This document shows positions 26,344 to 35,197 of a stretch of DNA of 64,000 nt, in pieces. Location of the stretch: NCBI RefSeq assembly GCF_000382305.1, contig NZ_KB908018.1, positions 124,001-188,000 on the forward strand, in the 5' to 3' direction. Within the stretch, counting starts at the first letter, position 1. Each line of letters opens with the position of its first letter. The notes below the pieces were generated by a model, which saw nothing but the letters and a program-made list of their open reading frames with translations, was not told the origin of the DNA and searched no databases. The translations under genes and the position numbers were made by a program. Origin of the DNA: Vitreoscilla stercoraria DSM 513. Its GTDB lineage: Bacteria > Pseudomonadota > Gammaproteobacteria > Burkholderiales > Neisseriaceae.

Positions 26344-27180
26344 TCATTCTTCTGTGTTGGGCGTGACCAATAACACATGCAAACGACGGGCATCAGCGCG
26401 GGCGATGGTAAATGTCCAATCACCAATGGTGATTTTGTCACCACGTGCAGGTAAACGACCAAATTCTTGAATGACCAAACCACCGATGGTATCGACTTCT
26501 TCATCAGAAAATTGAGTTTTGAAGTACTCATTGAAATCTTCGACTTCTGTTGTAGCATTGACGCGAAAGCGTTCAGGACTGATGGCGAAAATTTGATCTT
26601 CGTTGTCATCCAAATCGAATTCGTCTTCAATGTCACCCATGATTTCTTCGGTCACATCTTCTAAAGTGACCAAACCTGATACGCCACCATATTCATCAAT
26701 CACGACTGCCATGTGATTGCGTTGTGCACGGAAGTCTTTCATGATATTGGTCAGTGATTTGCTTTCAGGTACAAATACGGCAGGGCGCAAAATATTGGCC
26801 AACTGGAATTGTTCAGGTTGCCCAAAAAAGCGTAATAAATCTTTGGCATGGACGATGCCCAATACTTCGTCTTTGTCCTCGCCAATCACGGGAAAACGTG
26901 AATGTGAGGTTTCTTGTACGTAAGCGATGATGCGTTCGATGCTGTCATTGGCTTTGATGACATCCATTTGACTGCGAGTGACCATCACATCACGCACTTC
27001 TAAATCGGCAAAATCCAACACATTTTCTAGAAGCTCTAGGGTTTCTTTGTCAACCACTTCATTGTCAGCAGCCAGACGCAAAACGTCTAAAATTTCTGCT
27101 GGGCTTTCTGGCGTGTCATTGCTTAAGCGGCTTAAAATGCGTTCAAAAAAGTTGGGTTTCTTCGACGAGCCTTCGTCCAT
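26344..27180 (-). CDS. corC: CorC/HlyC-type CBS-domain protein
   Basis: 278 residues. Two CBS domains (about residues 65-190; VMVTRSQMDVI and DEVLGIVHAKDLLRFF) and a C-terminal CorC_HlyC domain (RVNATTEVEDFNEYF, TIGGLVIQEFGRLPARGD). It has no membrane helices, so it is the soluble, short type linked to Mg2+/Co2+ efflux and membrane integrity rather than the integral type. The start overlaps the ybeY stop (TAATG). The ybeY-corC-lnt order is widely conserved. Confidence 0.92.
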   Translation of the reverse strand: MDEGSSKKPNFFERILSRLSNDTPESPAEILDVLRLAADNEVVDKETLELLENVLDFADLEVRDVMVTRSQMDVIKANDSIERIIAYVQETSHSRFPVIGEDKDEVLGIVHAKDLLRFFGQPEQFQLANILRPAVFVPESKSLTNIMKDFRAQRNHMAVVIDEYGGVSGLVTLEDVTEEIMGDIEDEFDLDDNEDQIFAISPERFRVNATTEVEDFNEYFKTQFSDEEVDTIGGLVIQEFGRLPARGDKITIGDWTFTIARADARRLHVLLVTPNTEE

Positions 27181-27692
27181 TATTGTTCATCCTGTAAATA
27201 TGGGTTGGTATATCCTAACTGATGCAAGATGCTTATTTCAAGCGCTTCCATTTCCTCAGCATCAGATTCTTCAATATGATCGAAACCGATCAAATGTAAC
27301 ATGCCATGTACGGTCAAATGTGCGTAATGGGCTTTTAAAGGTTTGTTTTGTTCTAAAGCCTCACGTTCAATCACTTGTGGGCACAAAATCAAGTCGCCAT
27401 ATAAAGTGTTGCTTTGTTGGCCTGATAGCAAATCCAATTCATCGTGAGCGAAACTCAAGACATTGGTAGCGTAGTCTTTTTCGCGGTAATCGCGGTTATA
27501 ACTTTGTGCGTCTTCTGTATCCAATAATACCAAGCTGATTTCTGCATGACGGTAAAATGGTTTCATGGCTTGCCATGCCCATTTGAAAAAATCTTGCTCA
27601 GTGGGCGTTTGGGCGCTAGAGGCATTGTCCACATGCAAGTGTAAACGTTGTTTTTGGATGGCTAGAAAAGGAAAGGTTTTGGCTTTTTTCAT
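27180..27692 (-). CDS. ybeY: Endoribonuclease YbeY
   Basis: 170 residues. Single-strand endoribonuclease needed for 16S rRNA 3' maturation and ribosome quality control. The metal site is complete: HGMLHLIGFDH, in the HGxLHLxGxDH pattern. NYREKDYATNVLSF is also typical. It overlaps corC by one base and starts three bases after the DUF4126 gene stop, in the same operon as phoH, its usual neighbour. Confidence 0.95.
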   Translation of the reverse strand: MKKAKTFPFLAIQKQRLHLHVDNASSAQTPTEQDFFKWAWQAMKPFYRHAEISLVLLDTEDAQSYNRDYREKDYATNVLSFAHDELDLLSGQQSNTLYGDLILCPQVIEREALEQNKPLKAHYAHLTVHGMLHLIGFDHIEESDAEEMEALEISILHQLGYTNPYLQDEQ

Positions 27693-27695
27693 AAT

Positions 27696-28277
27696 TTAAA
27701 GTGTTTCAGTCAATGTTTGGGTACGGCGAGCTTGGATTTTTTGCCATGTTTTGTACAAAATAAACGCTAAAAAACACAAAGCCGCAAGTGCTAAAAATGG
27801 GGCAAAAATAGATAAAATGGCCAATACAATCGCGCTGATGGTTTCGCCAATCGAGATAATTGGATTGGCAATACCACCTGTGGTTACGGTCGATGTGGCT
27901 CTGGCACTGGCATTGATGCCTTTAATCGTTGCCGCTGCTCCGCCACCGCCAATAATGGCCAATGCCCAAGTGAACACCGGTGGTAAATCCATGGCAGTAG
28001 AAGCCATGATGGCAGTGCCAGCCAGACCTGCTAATGGGATGGCCAAAGTATCGAGTAAATTGTCAAACCAAGGAATCAAATAAGCCAGCGCTTCTATGAT
28101 ACAGGCCGCTGCTAAGACCGTTAAAGCCACAGGAGAATTGAGCCATTGCCATTGTTCATTCATCGGCAACACTTCATAAAATCCTGCCAAACTCAGAGCA
28201 AACAAAGGTACAAAGACCCGAAAACCTGCCGCAGCTGCTAAGCCGATACCTAATACGATACTGAGTAAGGTTTCCAT
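27696..28277 (-). CDS. DUF4126 membrane protein
   Basis: 193 residues, hydrophobic, opening with GIGLAAAAGFRVFVPLFALSLAG, the signature of the DUF4126 family. A glycine/alanine-rich segment (IIGGGGAAATIKGINASARA) lies between helices. Function unknown. It sits between phoH and ybeY, which are usually adjacent, so it appears to be an insertion into an otherwise standard operon that has kept close spacing (15 and 3 bp). An ACAGGCCGCT word lies in the gene at about 28101-28110. Confidence 0.82.
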   Translation of the reverse strand: METLLSIVLGIGLAAAAGFRVFVPLFALSLAGFYEVLPMNEQWQWLNSPVALTVLAAACIIEALAYLIPWFDNLLDTLAIPLAGLAGTAIMASTAMDLPPVFTWALAIIGGGGAAATIKGINASARATSTVTTGGIANPIISIGETISAIVLAILSIFAPFLALAALCFLAFILYKTWQKIQARRTQTLTETL

Positions 28278-28292
28278 AATGGCTTTGTCCTT

Positions 28293-29324
28293 TTACCGGC
28301 CGCTTTTAGAGGCCGATGGATGGGTTTGTTGGTCTGTGTCTGCTGCTTGGTCATAGGCTTCAACGATTTTTTGTACCAATGGATGACGTACCACATCTTC
28401 GCTGGTAAACGTGTGGAAATACAAACCATCGACTTGTGACAATTTATCCCGCGCATCGCGCAAACCTGATTTGATATGACGTGGTAAATCAATTTGGCTC
28501 AAGTCGCCTGTAATCACCGCTTTGGCACCAAAGCCAATGCGCGTTAAAAACATTTTCATTTGTTCAGGTGTGGTGTTTTGTGCCTCGTCTAAAATCACAT
28601 AAGCGGAATTGAGTGTACGACCACGCATGTATGCCAATGGTGCGATTTCAATGAGACCTTTTTCTAATAATTTGCTCACACGGTCAAAACCCATCAATTC
28701 ATATAAAGCATCGTATAAAGGGCGCAAATAAGGATCAACTTTTTGTGTCAAATCACCCGGTAAAAAACCTAATTTTTCGCCTGCTTCTACGGCAGGTCGT
28801 ACCAACACAATGCGGTTGACCAAATGGCGTTCCATTGCATCGACAGCAGCGGCCACTGCCAAATAAGTTTTCCCCGTACCTGCAGGCCCTAAGCCAAAGA
28901 CCACATCATGGTTGAGCAAAGCCTTGATATAGCCATTTTGGCGTGGTGTGCGACCGCTTAATTGGCCGCGACGGGTTTTGAAACTGTAAGGATTGGATTC
29001 GCGTTGCTCTTGTTGGCTGCGCTGGTTCTCAATCCATTGATTTGGAATCATTTCAGTTGTCGATTGGGCTTTGGCTGCAACAATGACCAGCTGGATATCA
29101 CTGTCATTCAGGTCGCGTTGCTGTGCCAAAGACAGTAATTGTTGTAAACAAGAAACTGCCAATTCGGCAGCATCACCACGTACCAATAATTCATCTGCAC
29201 CACGGCGAATTTCCACGTTCAAAGTTTTGCCTAAAATTTCAAAATGGGCATCCATTGCACCAGACAGGCGTTGTAATGTGATTTGGGTTTCGCCTGTAAG
29301 TGAAAACGTGGTTGACATGCTCAT
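28293..29324 (-). CDS. ybeZ: PhoH-family ATPase (PhoL type)
   Basis: 343 residues. Walker A GPAGTGKT and Walker B VILDEAQN lie in the PhoH domain (about residues 130-330), preceded by an N-terminal KH-like region. It is often found with ybeY, and is probably an RNA-linked NTPase or helicase. The ATG at 29324 has AAGGATACACC before it. It is the first gene of the six-gene minus-strand operon ending with lnt. The symbol ybeZ follows the E. coli neighbour of ybeY; 'phoH' is also used. Confidence 0.9.
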   Translation of the reverse strand: MSMSTTFSLTGETQITLQRLSGAMDAHFEILGKTLNVEIRRGADELLVRGDAAELAVSCLQQLLSLAQQRDLNDSDIQLVIVAAKAQSTTEMIPNQWIENQRSQQEQRESNPYSFKTRRGQLSGRTPRQNGYIKALLNHDVVFGLGPAGTGKTYLAVAAAVDAMERHLVNRIVLVRPAVEAGEKLGFLPGDLTQKVDPYLRPLYDALYELMGFDRVSKLLEKGLIEIAPLAYMRGRTLNSAYVILDEAQNTTPEQMKMFLTRIGFGAKAVITGDLSQIDLPRHIKSGLRDARDKLSQVDGLYFHTFTSEDVVRHPLVQKIVEAYDQAADTDQQTHPSASKSGR

Positions 29325-29543
29325 GGTGTATCCTTATTAGAATGAGAATTGATTTTACCACAGCAGGTATTGTCCTTGATGTTGCTTTGTATCTGAAGAC
29401 GATGCAAGCACTTGATAAATCATGTGACAGTCTGCGTCTATTTGCTTAAAGTTACGTTTATTTGCCTGATGGTGAGGCATTTGCATGGTTTTGCAATGAA
29501 AAGCCGATGCTGAAGCTATTTTTGAGAAAGAATCATAGTAAAA

Positions 29544-30635
29544 ATGAATAATAATTTGATGATGTTGGTTTTGGTTTGTTGCATTGGGTTGGTGAGTGCG
29601 TGCAGTAGTGAAAAAGCTTCTAATGAAACAACCACGGTCATCAAGCAATTATCGGCAGCTGATGTGGTACAAATCCAACCACAAAATTTTGAACAAACCA
29701 TTGCTTTTACAGGATCGTTAAGGCCGTTGCAAGAAGCCATAGTCAGTGCTGAATCTGGTGGTACGGTAGCGAAGATGTTGGTCGCTGAAGGTGATGAGGT
29801 GCAAAAAGGGCAAGTGGTGGCAGTGATGGACAACCAAGCGGTCAGCCAAAATGTACAATCTTTGCAAGCACAAGTGGATAACAGCCGTGCCAATTTGGCT
29901 TTGTCGAATACCAAACTTAAGCAACAACAAGTGTTGTTTGAAAAAGGATTTGTTTCCAAATTGGCTTTGGAGCAAGCTCAAAACGAATATCAGGTGGCTT
30001 TGGGTAACCACAAAGTACAACAAGCGGAATTGGCTAAAATGAATAAAAATCAAGCCGATGCGAGTGTGAAAGCGCCGATTACTGGCGTGGTGTATGAAAA
30101 ATTGGTCAATGCAGGTGAATTGTTACCCGCTGGTGGACAAATTTTAAAATTGGCGCAAGTGAGTGTGTTGGAGATTGCTGCAACGGTTTCTTCTGAACAA
30201 GTGGCTTTTGTGCGTGTGGGGCAGGAGGTGTCTTTTTCAGTGGCTGTGGGTGCGCCAAGCCATACAGGCCGCATTGTACGAATCAACCCCGTAGCAGATG
30301 CAGCGACCCGCCAATTCACAGTTTTTATCCATGTTAATAATCCCGAAGGCGTCCTGAAAGTCGGTCAATTTGCACAAGGCAAAGTGGTATTGCAAAGCTT
30401 AGACAATGCTTTGGTCATTCCACAATTGGCTGTGCGCAATCTAGAGCAAGCACCATTTGTATATGTGGTTGAAAATGGTGTGTTGGCGCAAAAAAATATC
30501 AAAATTGTTTTACAAGATACGACCAGTGGATTATTGGCTATTGATGGTTTGTCTGCAGGTGCCAATGTATTGCGTACAGAGTTGCTGGGTGTGAAAGTGG
30601 GTGATGCGGTGGCGTTGCCAAAGGCGGGTAAATAA
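29544..30635 (+). CDS. RND efflux periplasmic adaptor lipoprotein (MFP)
   Basis: 363 residues with a lipoprotein signal (lipobox LVSAC, lipid at Cys20). HlyD/AcrA layout: beta-barrel and lipoyl halves (LQEAIVSAESGGTVAKMLV; SVKAPITGVVYEKLVNAGE) on either side of a coiled-coil hairpin (about residues 100-165), then a membrane-proximal domain. It links the RND pump encoded 2 bp downstream to an outer-membrane channel. No TolC-like gene is in the window, so that part must come from elsewhere. GCGTCCTG occurs at 30350-30357 and CAGGCCGC at 30265-30272. Confidence 0.9.
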   Translation: MNNNLMMLVLVCCIGLVSACSSEKASNETTTVIKQLSAADVVQIQPQNFEQTIAFTGSLRPLQEAIVSAESGGTVAKMLVAEGDEVQKGQVVAVMDNQAVSQNVQSLQAQVDNSRANLALSNTKLKQQQVLFEKGFVSKLALEQAQNEYQVALGNHKVQQAELAKMNKNQADASVKAPITGVVYEKLVNAGELLPAGGQILKLAQVSVLEIAATVSSEQVAFVRVGQEVSFSVAVGAPSHTGRIVRINPVADAATRQFTVFIHVNNPEGVLKVGQFAQGKVVLQSLDNALVIPQLAVRNLEQAPFVYVVENGVLAQKNIKIVLQDTTSGLLAIDGLSAGANVLRTELLGVKVGDAVALPKAGK

Positions 30636-30636
30636 T

Positions 30637-33600
30637 ATGTGGTTGACCCGACTAAGTGTTAATAACCCTTATTTTGCAGCAGTGCTTGTGTTGGCAACTG
30701 TGGTGTTGGGTTTTTTCTCGATGTTCAAATTGCCAGTAGAGGCATTCCCTGATGTGCGTTTTCCAGTGGCGATGGTGTCAACTGTTTATGAAGGTGCTTC
30801 GCCTGAAGTGGTTGAAAGCGATGTGTCCAAACCGATTGAAGAGGCGCTCAATACTATCAATGGTGTGAAAAATATCCGTTCGTATTCATTTGAAGGCTCA
30901 TCTGTGGTGATTGCCGAGTTTGAGTTGGATGTGGATACCGCTAAATCTTTACAGGACGTACGAGACAAAATTGGTACGGTTGGCGGTGGTTTTGACCGTG
31001 ATATTGATACACCCGTGGTATCTGAATTCAATCCTATGGATGCCTCTATGCTCAATATTTCTTTGGGTACGCAATCGGTCAGCTTGCGTGAGTTGACCGA
31101 TTGGACAGAAAACGTATTGAAAAAGCGTTTGCAAACGGTTGTTGGTGTCGGTGAAGTAGAAATTGTCGGTGGAACCACGCGTCAAATTTCGATTGCTTTG
31201 AAACCTGAAAAACTGCGCAGTCTGAATGTCAATGTGGCTGATGTCAGTCGAGCCATCAGTGCTGCCAATAGCGATTATCCATCTGGTACGGTCATGCAAA
31301 ACGGTAATGAAATGGCGGTTCGTGTCAGTGGCAAAATCAAAGATCCGTTGCAATTTGCCAATATTGTGGTGGCTGAGCGTGGCGGCAGTTTGATTCGTGT
31401 CAGTGATGTGGCTGATGTCAGCGATGGCATTGCTGAGGCTTTGAGTATTGCTACTTTGAATGGTGAGCCTGCGGTGTCGCTGAACATTCGTGCCACGCGC
31501 GGTGCGAATGTGGTGGATGTGGCAGATGGCGTCAAAGCCATGCTGGATCAAGAAATGGTTCGTGGCCCTGCAAATTTGAAAGCTGTTTATACTTATGACC
31601 AATCTGAAGAGGTGCGCCGTTCGGTCAATGAAGTACGCGATACATTGATCGAAGGTGTGGTGTTGACGGTTTTAATTGTATTTTTATTTTTGGGCACTTG
31701 GCGTTCTACGGTGATTACAGGTTTGACTTTGCCTGTGTCTTTGATTGGGGCGATGTGGGCGATTTCATTGATGGGTTTTACCATCAATTTGATGACATTG
31801 ATGGCATTGTCATTGGCAGTGGGTTTATTGATTGATGATGCAATTGTGGTGCGTGAAAACATTGTGCGTCATGTGCAAATGGGCAAAAGCCATTATCAAG
31901 CTGCTTTGGATGGCACTCAAGAAATTGGTTTGGCTGTTTTGGCGACCACTTTGTGTATTGTGGCAGTGTTTTTGCCGATTGGTTATATGGATGGCATCAT
32001 TGGCAAGTTCTTCCATCAATTTGGTTTGACTGTGGCTGCTGCCATCGTCATTTCTACGGTGGTGTCTTTGAGTTTAGACCCCATGTTGTCAAGCATTTGG
32101 CATGACCCAAAAAATGTCAAGCGCAGTTGGTTAGGGCGTTTGGTCGATCGTTTTGATCGTTGGGTTGATGATGTGGCTGAGCGTTATACATCTTGGTTGC
32201 GCTGGTGTTTGAAACATCCTATCAAGGTTTTGTCTGTGGTTGGTTTGATGATGATCGCCAGCTTTGGCTTAGTGGTGAGTGGCATGGTTGGTGGTGAATT
32301 CATGCCGCAACAAGACCGTGGCAAAATCAAAATTACTTTTAAAACGGCACCAGGCTCTAGCTTGGAATACACCATGTCTAAAACGACGGAAGTGCGAAAT
32401 CTTATCAGCCGTTTGCCAGAGGTGCAGAGTGTGGCTGCGGATGTGGGTGCTGCAGGTTTTGGTAATGGTAAAACCAATAGCTCGCTTAGTGTGAATGTGG
32501 GTGATAAAAACGAGCGTGAACGTGACATTCATGAATTGATGCGTGTTATTCGTACGGATTTGGCACCTGTGGCAGGTATTGAAATCACGTCGATTGAAGC
32601 GATGGGTCAGGCAGGTCCTGGTGGCAAAGTCATTAATGTGGGTTTGCGCAGCAATAATAGTGACGATTTGATGTTGGCTGCCAAAGAGGTTCAGGCCGCT
32701 TTGAATAAAATCGCAGGGGTCACTGACATTGAAAACAGCGAAGCCGATGCCGATCCGTCTTTGAATATTGTCATTGATAGAGATGCTGCGTCAGCATTGG
32801 GAATCAATTTGGCTGTATTGGGCGATACCATGAAAATGATGTTTGCAGGTGAGCGTTCATCCAGTTGGGAAGCGTCTGATGGTAACAGTTACAACGTGCA
32901 ATTGCGCATTCCTGAAGCAGCACGCAGCAGTGAGTTATTGCAGCAAATCACCATTCCCGCAACGGGCAGTGATGGGCAAACGCGCATGATCAGTTTGGAT
33001 ACCATCGCTTCTGTGCAAGAAGGTGTGAGCCCTCGTCAAATCAATCGTGTTAATTTGCAACGTGAAGTCAATTTCACTGCCAATATTGCAGATGGTTACA
33101 ATCCTAGTGATATTTTCAGTCAAATCGATGCTTTGAAAATTGATTTGGATTTGCCAGACAGTGTCACATTTGTGCAAGAAGGCGCCAGTAAAGACATGCA
33201 AGAGTCTGGCATTTATGCATTGCAAGCTTTGGCTTTGGGCATCATTTTCATTTATTTGATTTTAGTCGCGCAATTCAGAAGTTTTACCCTGCCTGTAACC
33301 ATCATGATGTCATTACCGTTAATCTTTATTGGTGTTTTTGTTGCCCTATGGGTAACAAATAATACATTGAACATGTTCTCTATCATTGGCATTGTGATGT
33401 TAATGGGTTTGGCTGCGAAAAATGGCATTTTGTTGGTTGATTTCATTAACCATGCGCGAGTGAATCAAGGTATGGAAAAGATGGATGCGATTGTGGAAGC
33501 GGGCAAGGTGCGTTTGCGTCCGATTGTCATGACCAGTTTGGCGATGATTTTTGGCATGTTGCCATTGGCTTTGGGTTCGGGTGATGGTTCAGAAACTCGC

Positions 33601-33732
33601 CAGCCTATGGCATTTGCCATTATTGGTGGCTTGATTACTTCTACTATTTTAACTTTGATTGTTGTACCGATTGTGTATGTTTATTTTGATCGTTTACGTG
33701 AACGGATGCATCGCTTGTTGGGTCGGAGATAA
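30637..33732 (+). CDS. RND-family efflux transporter (HAE1 type)
   Basis: 1031 residues from ATG 30637 (MWLTRLSVNNPYF), two bases after the adaptor stop; a longer frame from 30601 lies inside the adaptor gene. It has twelve predicted helices in two homologous halves with large periplasmic loops. Proton-relay aspartates are in LLIDDAIVVRENIV (TM4), and GLAAKNGILLVDFIN is in TM10. It exports hydrophobic compounds using the proton gradient; the substrates cannot be told. CAGGCCGC occurs at 32692-32699. It is followed by an AT-rich region. Confidence 0.92.
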   Translation: MWLTRLSVNNPYFAAVLVLATVVLGFFSMFKLPVEAFPDVRFPVAMVSTVYEGASPEVVESDVSKPIEEALNTINGVKNIRSYSFEGSSVVIAEFELDVDTAKSLQDVRDKIGTVGGGFDRDIDTPVVSEFNPMDASMLNISLGTQSVSLRELTDWTENVLKKRLQTVVGVGEVEIVGGTTRQISIALKPEKLRSLNVNVADVSRAISAANSDYPSGTVMQNGNEMAVRVSGKIKDPLQFANIVVAERGGSLIRVSDVADVSDGIAEALSIATLNGEPAVSLNIRATRGANVVDVADGVKAMLDQEMVRGPANLKAVYTYDQSEEVRRSVNEVRDTLIEGVVLTVLIVFLFLGTWRSTVITGLTLPVSLIGAMWAISLMGFTINLMTLMALSLAVGLLIDDAIVVRENIVRHVQMGKSHYQAALDGTQEIGLAVLATTLCIVAVFLPIGYMDGIIGKFFHQFGLTVAAAIVISTVVSLSLDPMLSSIWHDPKNVKRSWLGRLVDRFDRWVDDVAERYTSWLRWCLKHPIKVLSVVGLMMIASFGLVVSGMVGGEFMPQQDRGKIKITFKTAPGSSLEYTMSKTTEVRNLISRLPEVQSVAADVGAAGFGNGKTNSSLSVNVGDKNERERDIHELMRVIRTDLAPVAGIEITSIEAMGQAGPGGKVINVGLRSNNSDDLMLAAKEVQAALNKIAGVTDIENSEADADPSLNIVIDRDAASALGINLAVLGDTMKMMFAGERSSSWEASDGNSYNVQLRIPEAARSSELLQQITIPATGSDGQTRMISLDTIASVQEGVSPRQINRVNLQREVNFTANIADGYNPSDIFSQIDALKIDLDLPDSVTFVQEGASKDMQESGIYALQALALGIIFIYLILVAQFRSFTLPVTIMMSLPLIFIGVFVALWVTNNTLNMFSIIGIVMLMGLAAKNGILLVDFINHARVNQGMEKMDAIVEAGKVRLRPIVMTSLAMIFGMLPLALGSGDGSETRQPMAFAIIGGLITSTILTLIVVPIVYVYFDRLRERMHRLLGRR

Positions 33733-34042
33733 AGCATATTAATTAATATTTTGACGGAAGTTGTTTTAAGCCACACTGAAAATATTTATATAGAATATGT
33801 TGTTTTTATTGTCTTTTAAAACTAATTCTTACAATGTGGAAAATTGGTTTTAAAAGGGTATGTAATTGTTAATTTATTGCATTTTTTATCTTGATGTATT
33901 TAACTTCTTAATGAATTGAATGGTTTATGTAAAAAGTATCATTAATTAAGAACTTATATTGCTTTGCGAATCTCCAATAAAATGATTTTTTCTTAACATT
34001 ATTTCAGGCAATGTTTTAAAAATAGATGTGGAAGGATAAAAA
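33733..34042. other. AT-rich intergenic region with a near-perfect inverted repeat
   Basis: 310 bp without a plausible gene. CTTTTAAAACTAATT (33813-33827) and AATTGGTTTTAAAAG (33842-33856) pair at 14 of 15 positions with a 14-base loop. It has no clear T-run after it, so it is either a weak terminator for the RND unit or an operator. The rest is AT-rich and presumably holds the promoter of the 62-residue gene that follows. Confidence 0.5.
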
Positions 34043-34231
34043 ATGTTGAAAATCTCTGAATTACGGCAGCGTAAACAAGATTTAGAAACAAACGTCGCTC
34101 AATTGATACATGATTTTGAGAGTGAGACTGGTGTGAAAATTGATGGATTGATATCAGTTTTACATCTTAATAAAGAAGATATGAATGAAAAAATCAACAG
34201 CATTAAAGTGGAAATTCATCTAGATGTGTAA
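34043..34231 (+). CDS. Small hypothetical protein, helical N-terminus
   Basis: 62 residues, unrecognised. An amphipathic helix, probably coiled coil, covers about residues 1-28 (LRQRKQDLETNVAQLIHDFE), followed by a short strand-rich tail that alternates charged and hydrophobic residues (INSIKVEIHLDV). AAGGATAAAAA directly before the ATG is a strong ribosome binding site, which argues for a real gene. Base composition of the surroundings is more AT-rich than the window average. It has no signal peptide. Transferred or phage-derived origin is possible but not shown. Confidence 0.55.
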   Translation: MLKISELRQRKQDLETNVAQLIHDFESETGVKIDGLISVLHLNKEDMNEKINSIKVEIHLDV

Positions 34232-34646
34232 AAGACTTTTGGGGATAGGTTGAACCCTATTGAAGAAAGGTATTATTTGGATTTTCGATGATATATAGCT
34301 ATAATTTTAATATATTATTTTAATAATTTATGTGTTTGATTGTATTAAATTTTTCTTTCTTGTGTCTTTGAGAAAGGATTTGTTACAGATTTTGATTTGT
34401 ATCAATTATTTATATAGTCAATATGAATAATATGCAGTACGGTTAATATAATAAAGTAATTGTTATTTTTTAATTTATCGTTATTTATCATTTTGTTGTC
34501 GTTAGGAAAAGAACCATTATTACCAACTCAGATTTTTTAAATATGATTATTTTATATATTGAAATTTCATAAAAAATGGTGTTGATTCGTGGTTTTAATT
34601 TATGAAATATTTCAATTTCTCTCAAGAAAGGCAAATAGCTTAACCT
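34232..34646. other. Strongly AT-rich gene-free region between two orphan genes
   Basis: 415 bp, among the most AT-rich in the window, with no open frame worth calling and no DUS-like word. A weak hairpin (ATAGG...CCTAT) follows the 62-residue gene near 34245-34260 but lacks a T-run. I see nothing else. Confidence 0.5.
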
Positions 34647-34991
34647 ATGGATACCGTGATTAGAAAAGTAAAGACTTTGATGCTTGCTAAGCCTCCTTAT
34701 TCAGAAATTTACTCTGTTGGTTTTCAGAAAAATATGGCAACTGGCAAAGTAGCTCTGAAACCTTTACCCCAAGTATTAAGCCTAGGTAATACAGAAGTAC
34801 CTGAGGTACGTTTGTTGGTCGCTCGTTTAGCGTTGCGTATGAAAAATTTAACAGACGGGTACTTAGTATATTCAGATGATGGGTTTGTAAAATACTATGC
34901 AGAATCATATTCATTTACTGCAATACATTTAGCTACATTTACCAATTTACCAGTGTATTGTGTTATGGGATCAGGCTCTGAAAATGCATAA
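34647..34991 (+). CDS. Hypothetical protein, orphan
   Basis: 114 residues, unrecognised, with no signal peptide or membrane segment. Basic N-terminus (MDTVIRKVKTLMLAKPPYSE) and a mixed alpha/beta body; the end CVMGSGSENA is small and polar. The ribosome binding site is weak (GAAAGG about 17 bases before the ATG), so the true start could be Met12. A good terminator lies at 35056-35087. It has no DUS-like word and lies in an AT-rich context with the 62-residue gene, unlike the surrounding operons. Confidence 0.5.
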   Translation: MDTVIRKVKTLMLAKPPYSEIYSVGFQKNMATGKVALKPLPQVLSLGNTEVPEVRLLVARLALRMKNLTDGYLVYSDDGFVKYYAESYSFTAIHLATFTNLPVYCVMGSGSENA

Positions 34992-35055
34992 TCAAAGTTA
35001 TAACCTTGATGATTTTTGAATATTACAAAGGTTAATGTTTATGCAAATAAATCTG

Positions 35056-35087
35056 AAAAGTGCTTTGCCGTGAGGCAAAGCACTTTT
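35056..35087 (+). terminator. Intrinsic terminator, not DUS-based
   Basis: AAAAGTGCTTTGCC (35056-35069), four-base loop, GGCAAAGCACTTTT (35074-35087), then ATTTT. A 14 bp perfect stem, ending the unit of the 114-residue gene. Confidence 0.85.
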
Positions 35088-35197
35088 ATTTTGTAGCCTC
35101 GAAAAATCCAAATATGCATGTTCAGTCTCTTGAAATTTTTAGTTGATGCCTTATTTAAGTTCTATCTTTGTCACAGCTCATATTTTCGAGGGAATTC

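Noticed and set aside
29544..33732. Complete tripartite efflux operon
   Set aside because: Adaptor and pump are present, but no outer-membrane channel gene follows; the next 300 bp are gene-free.
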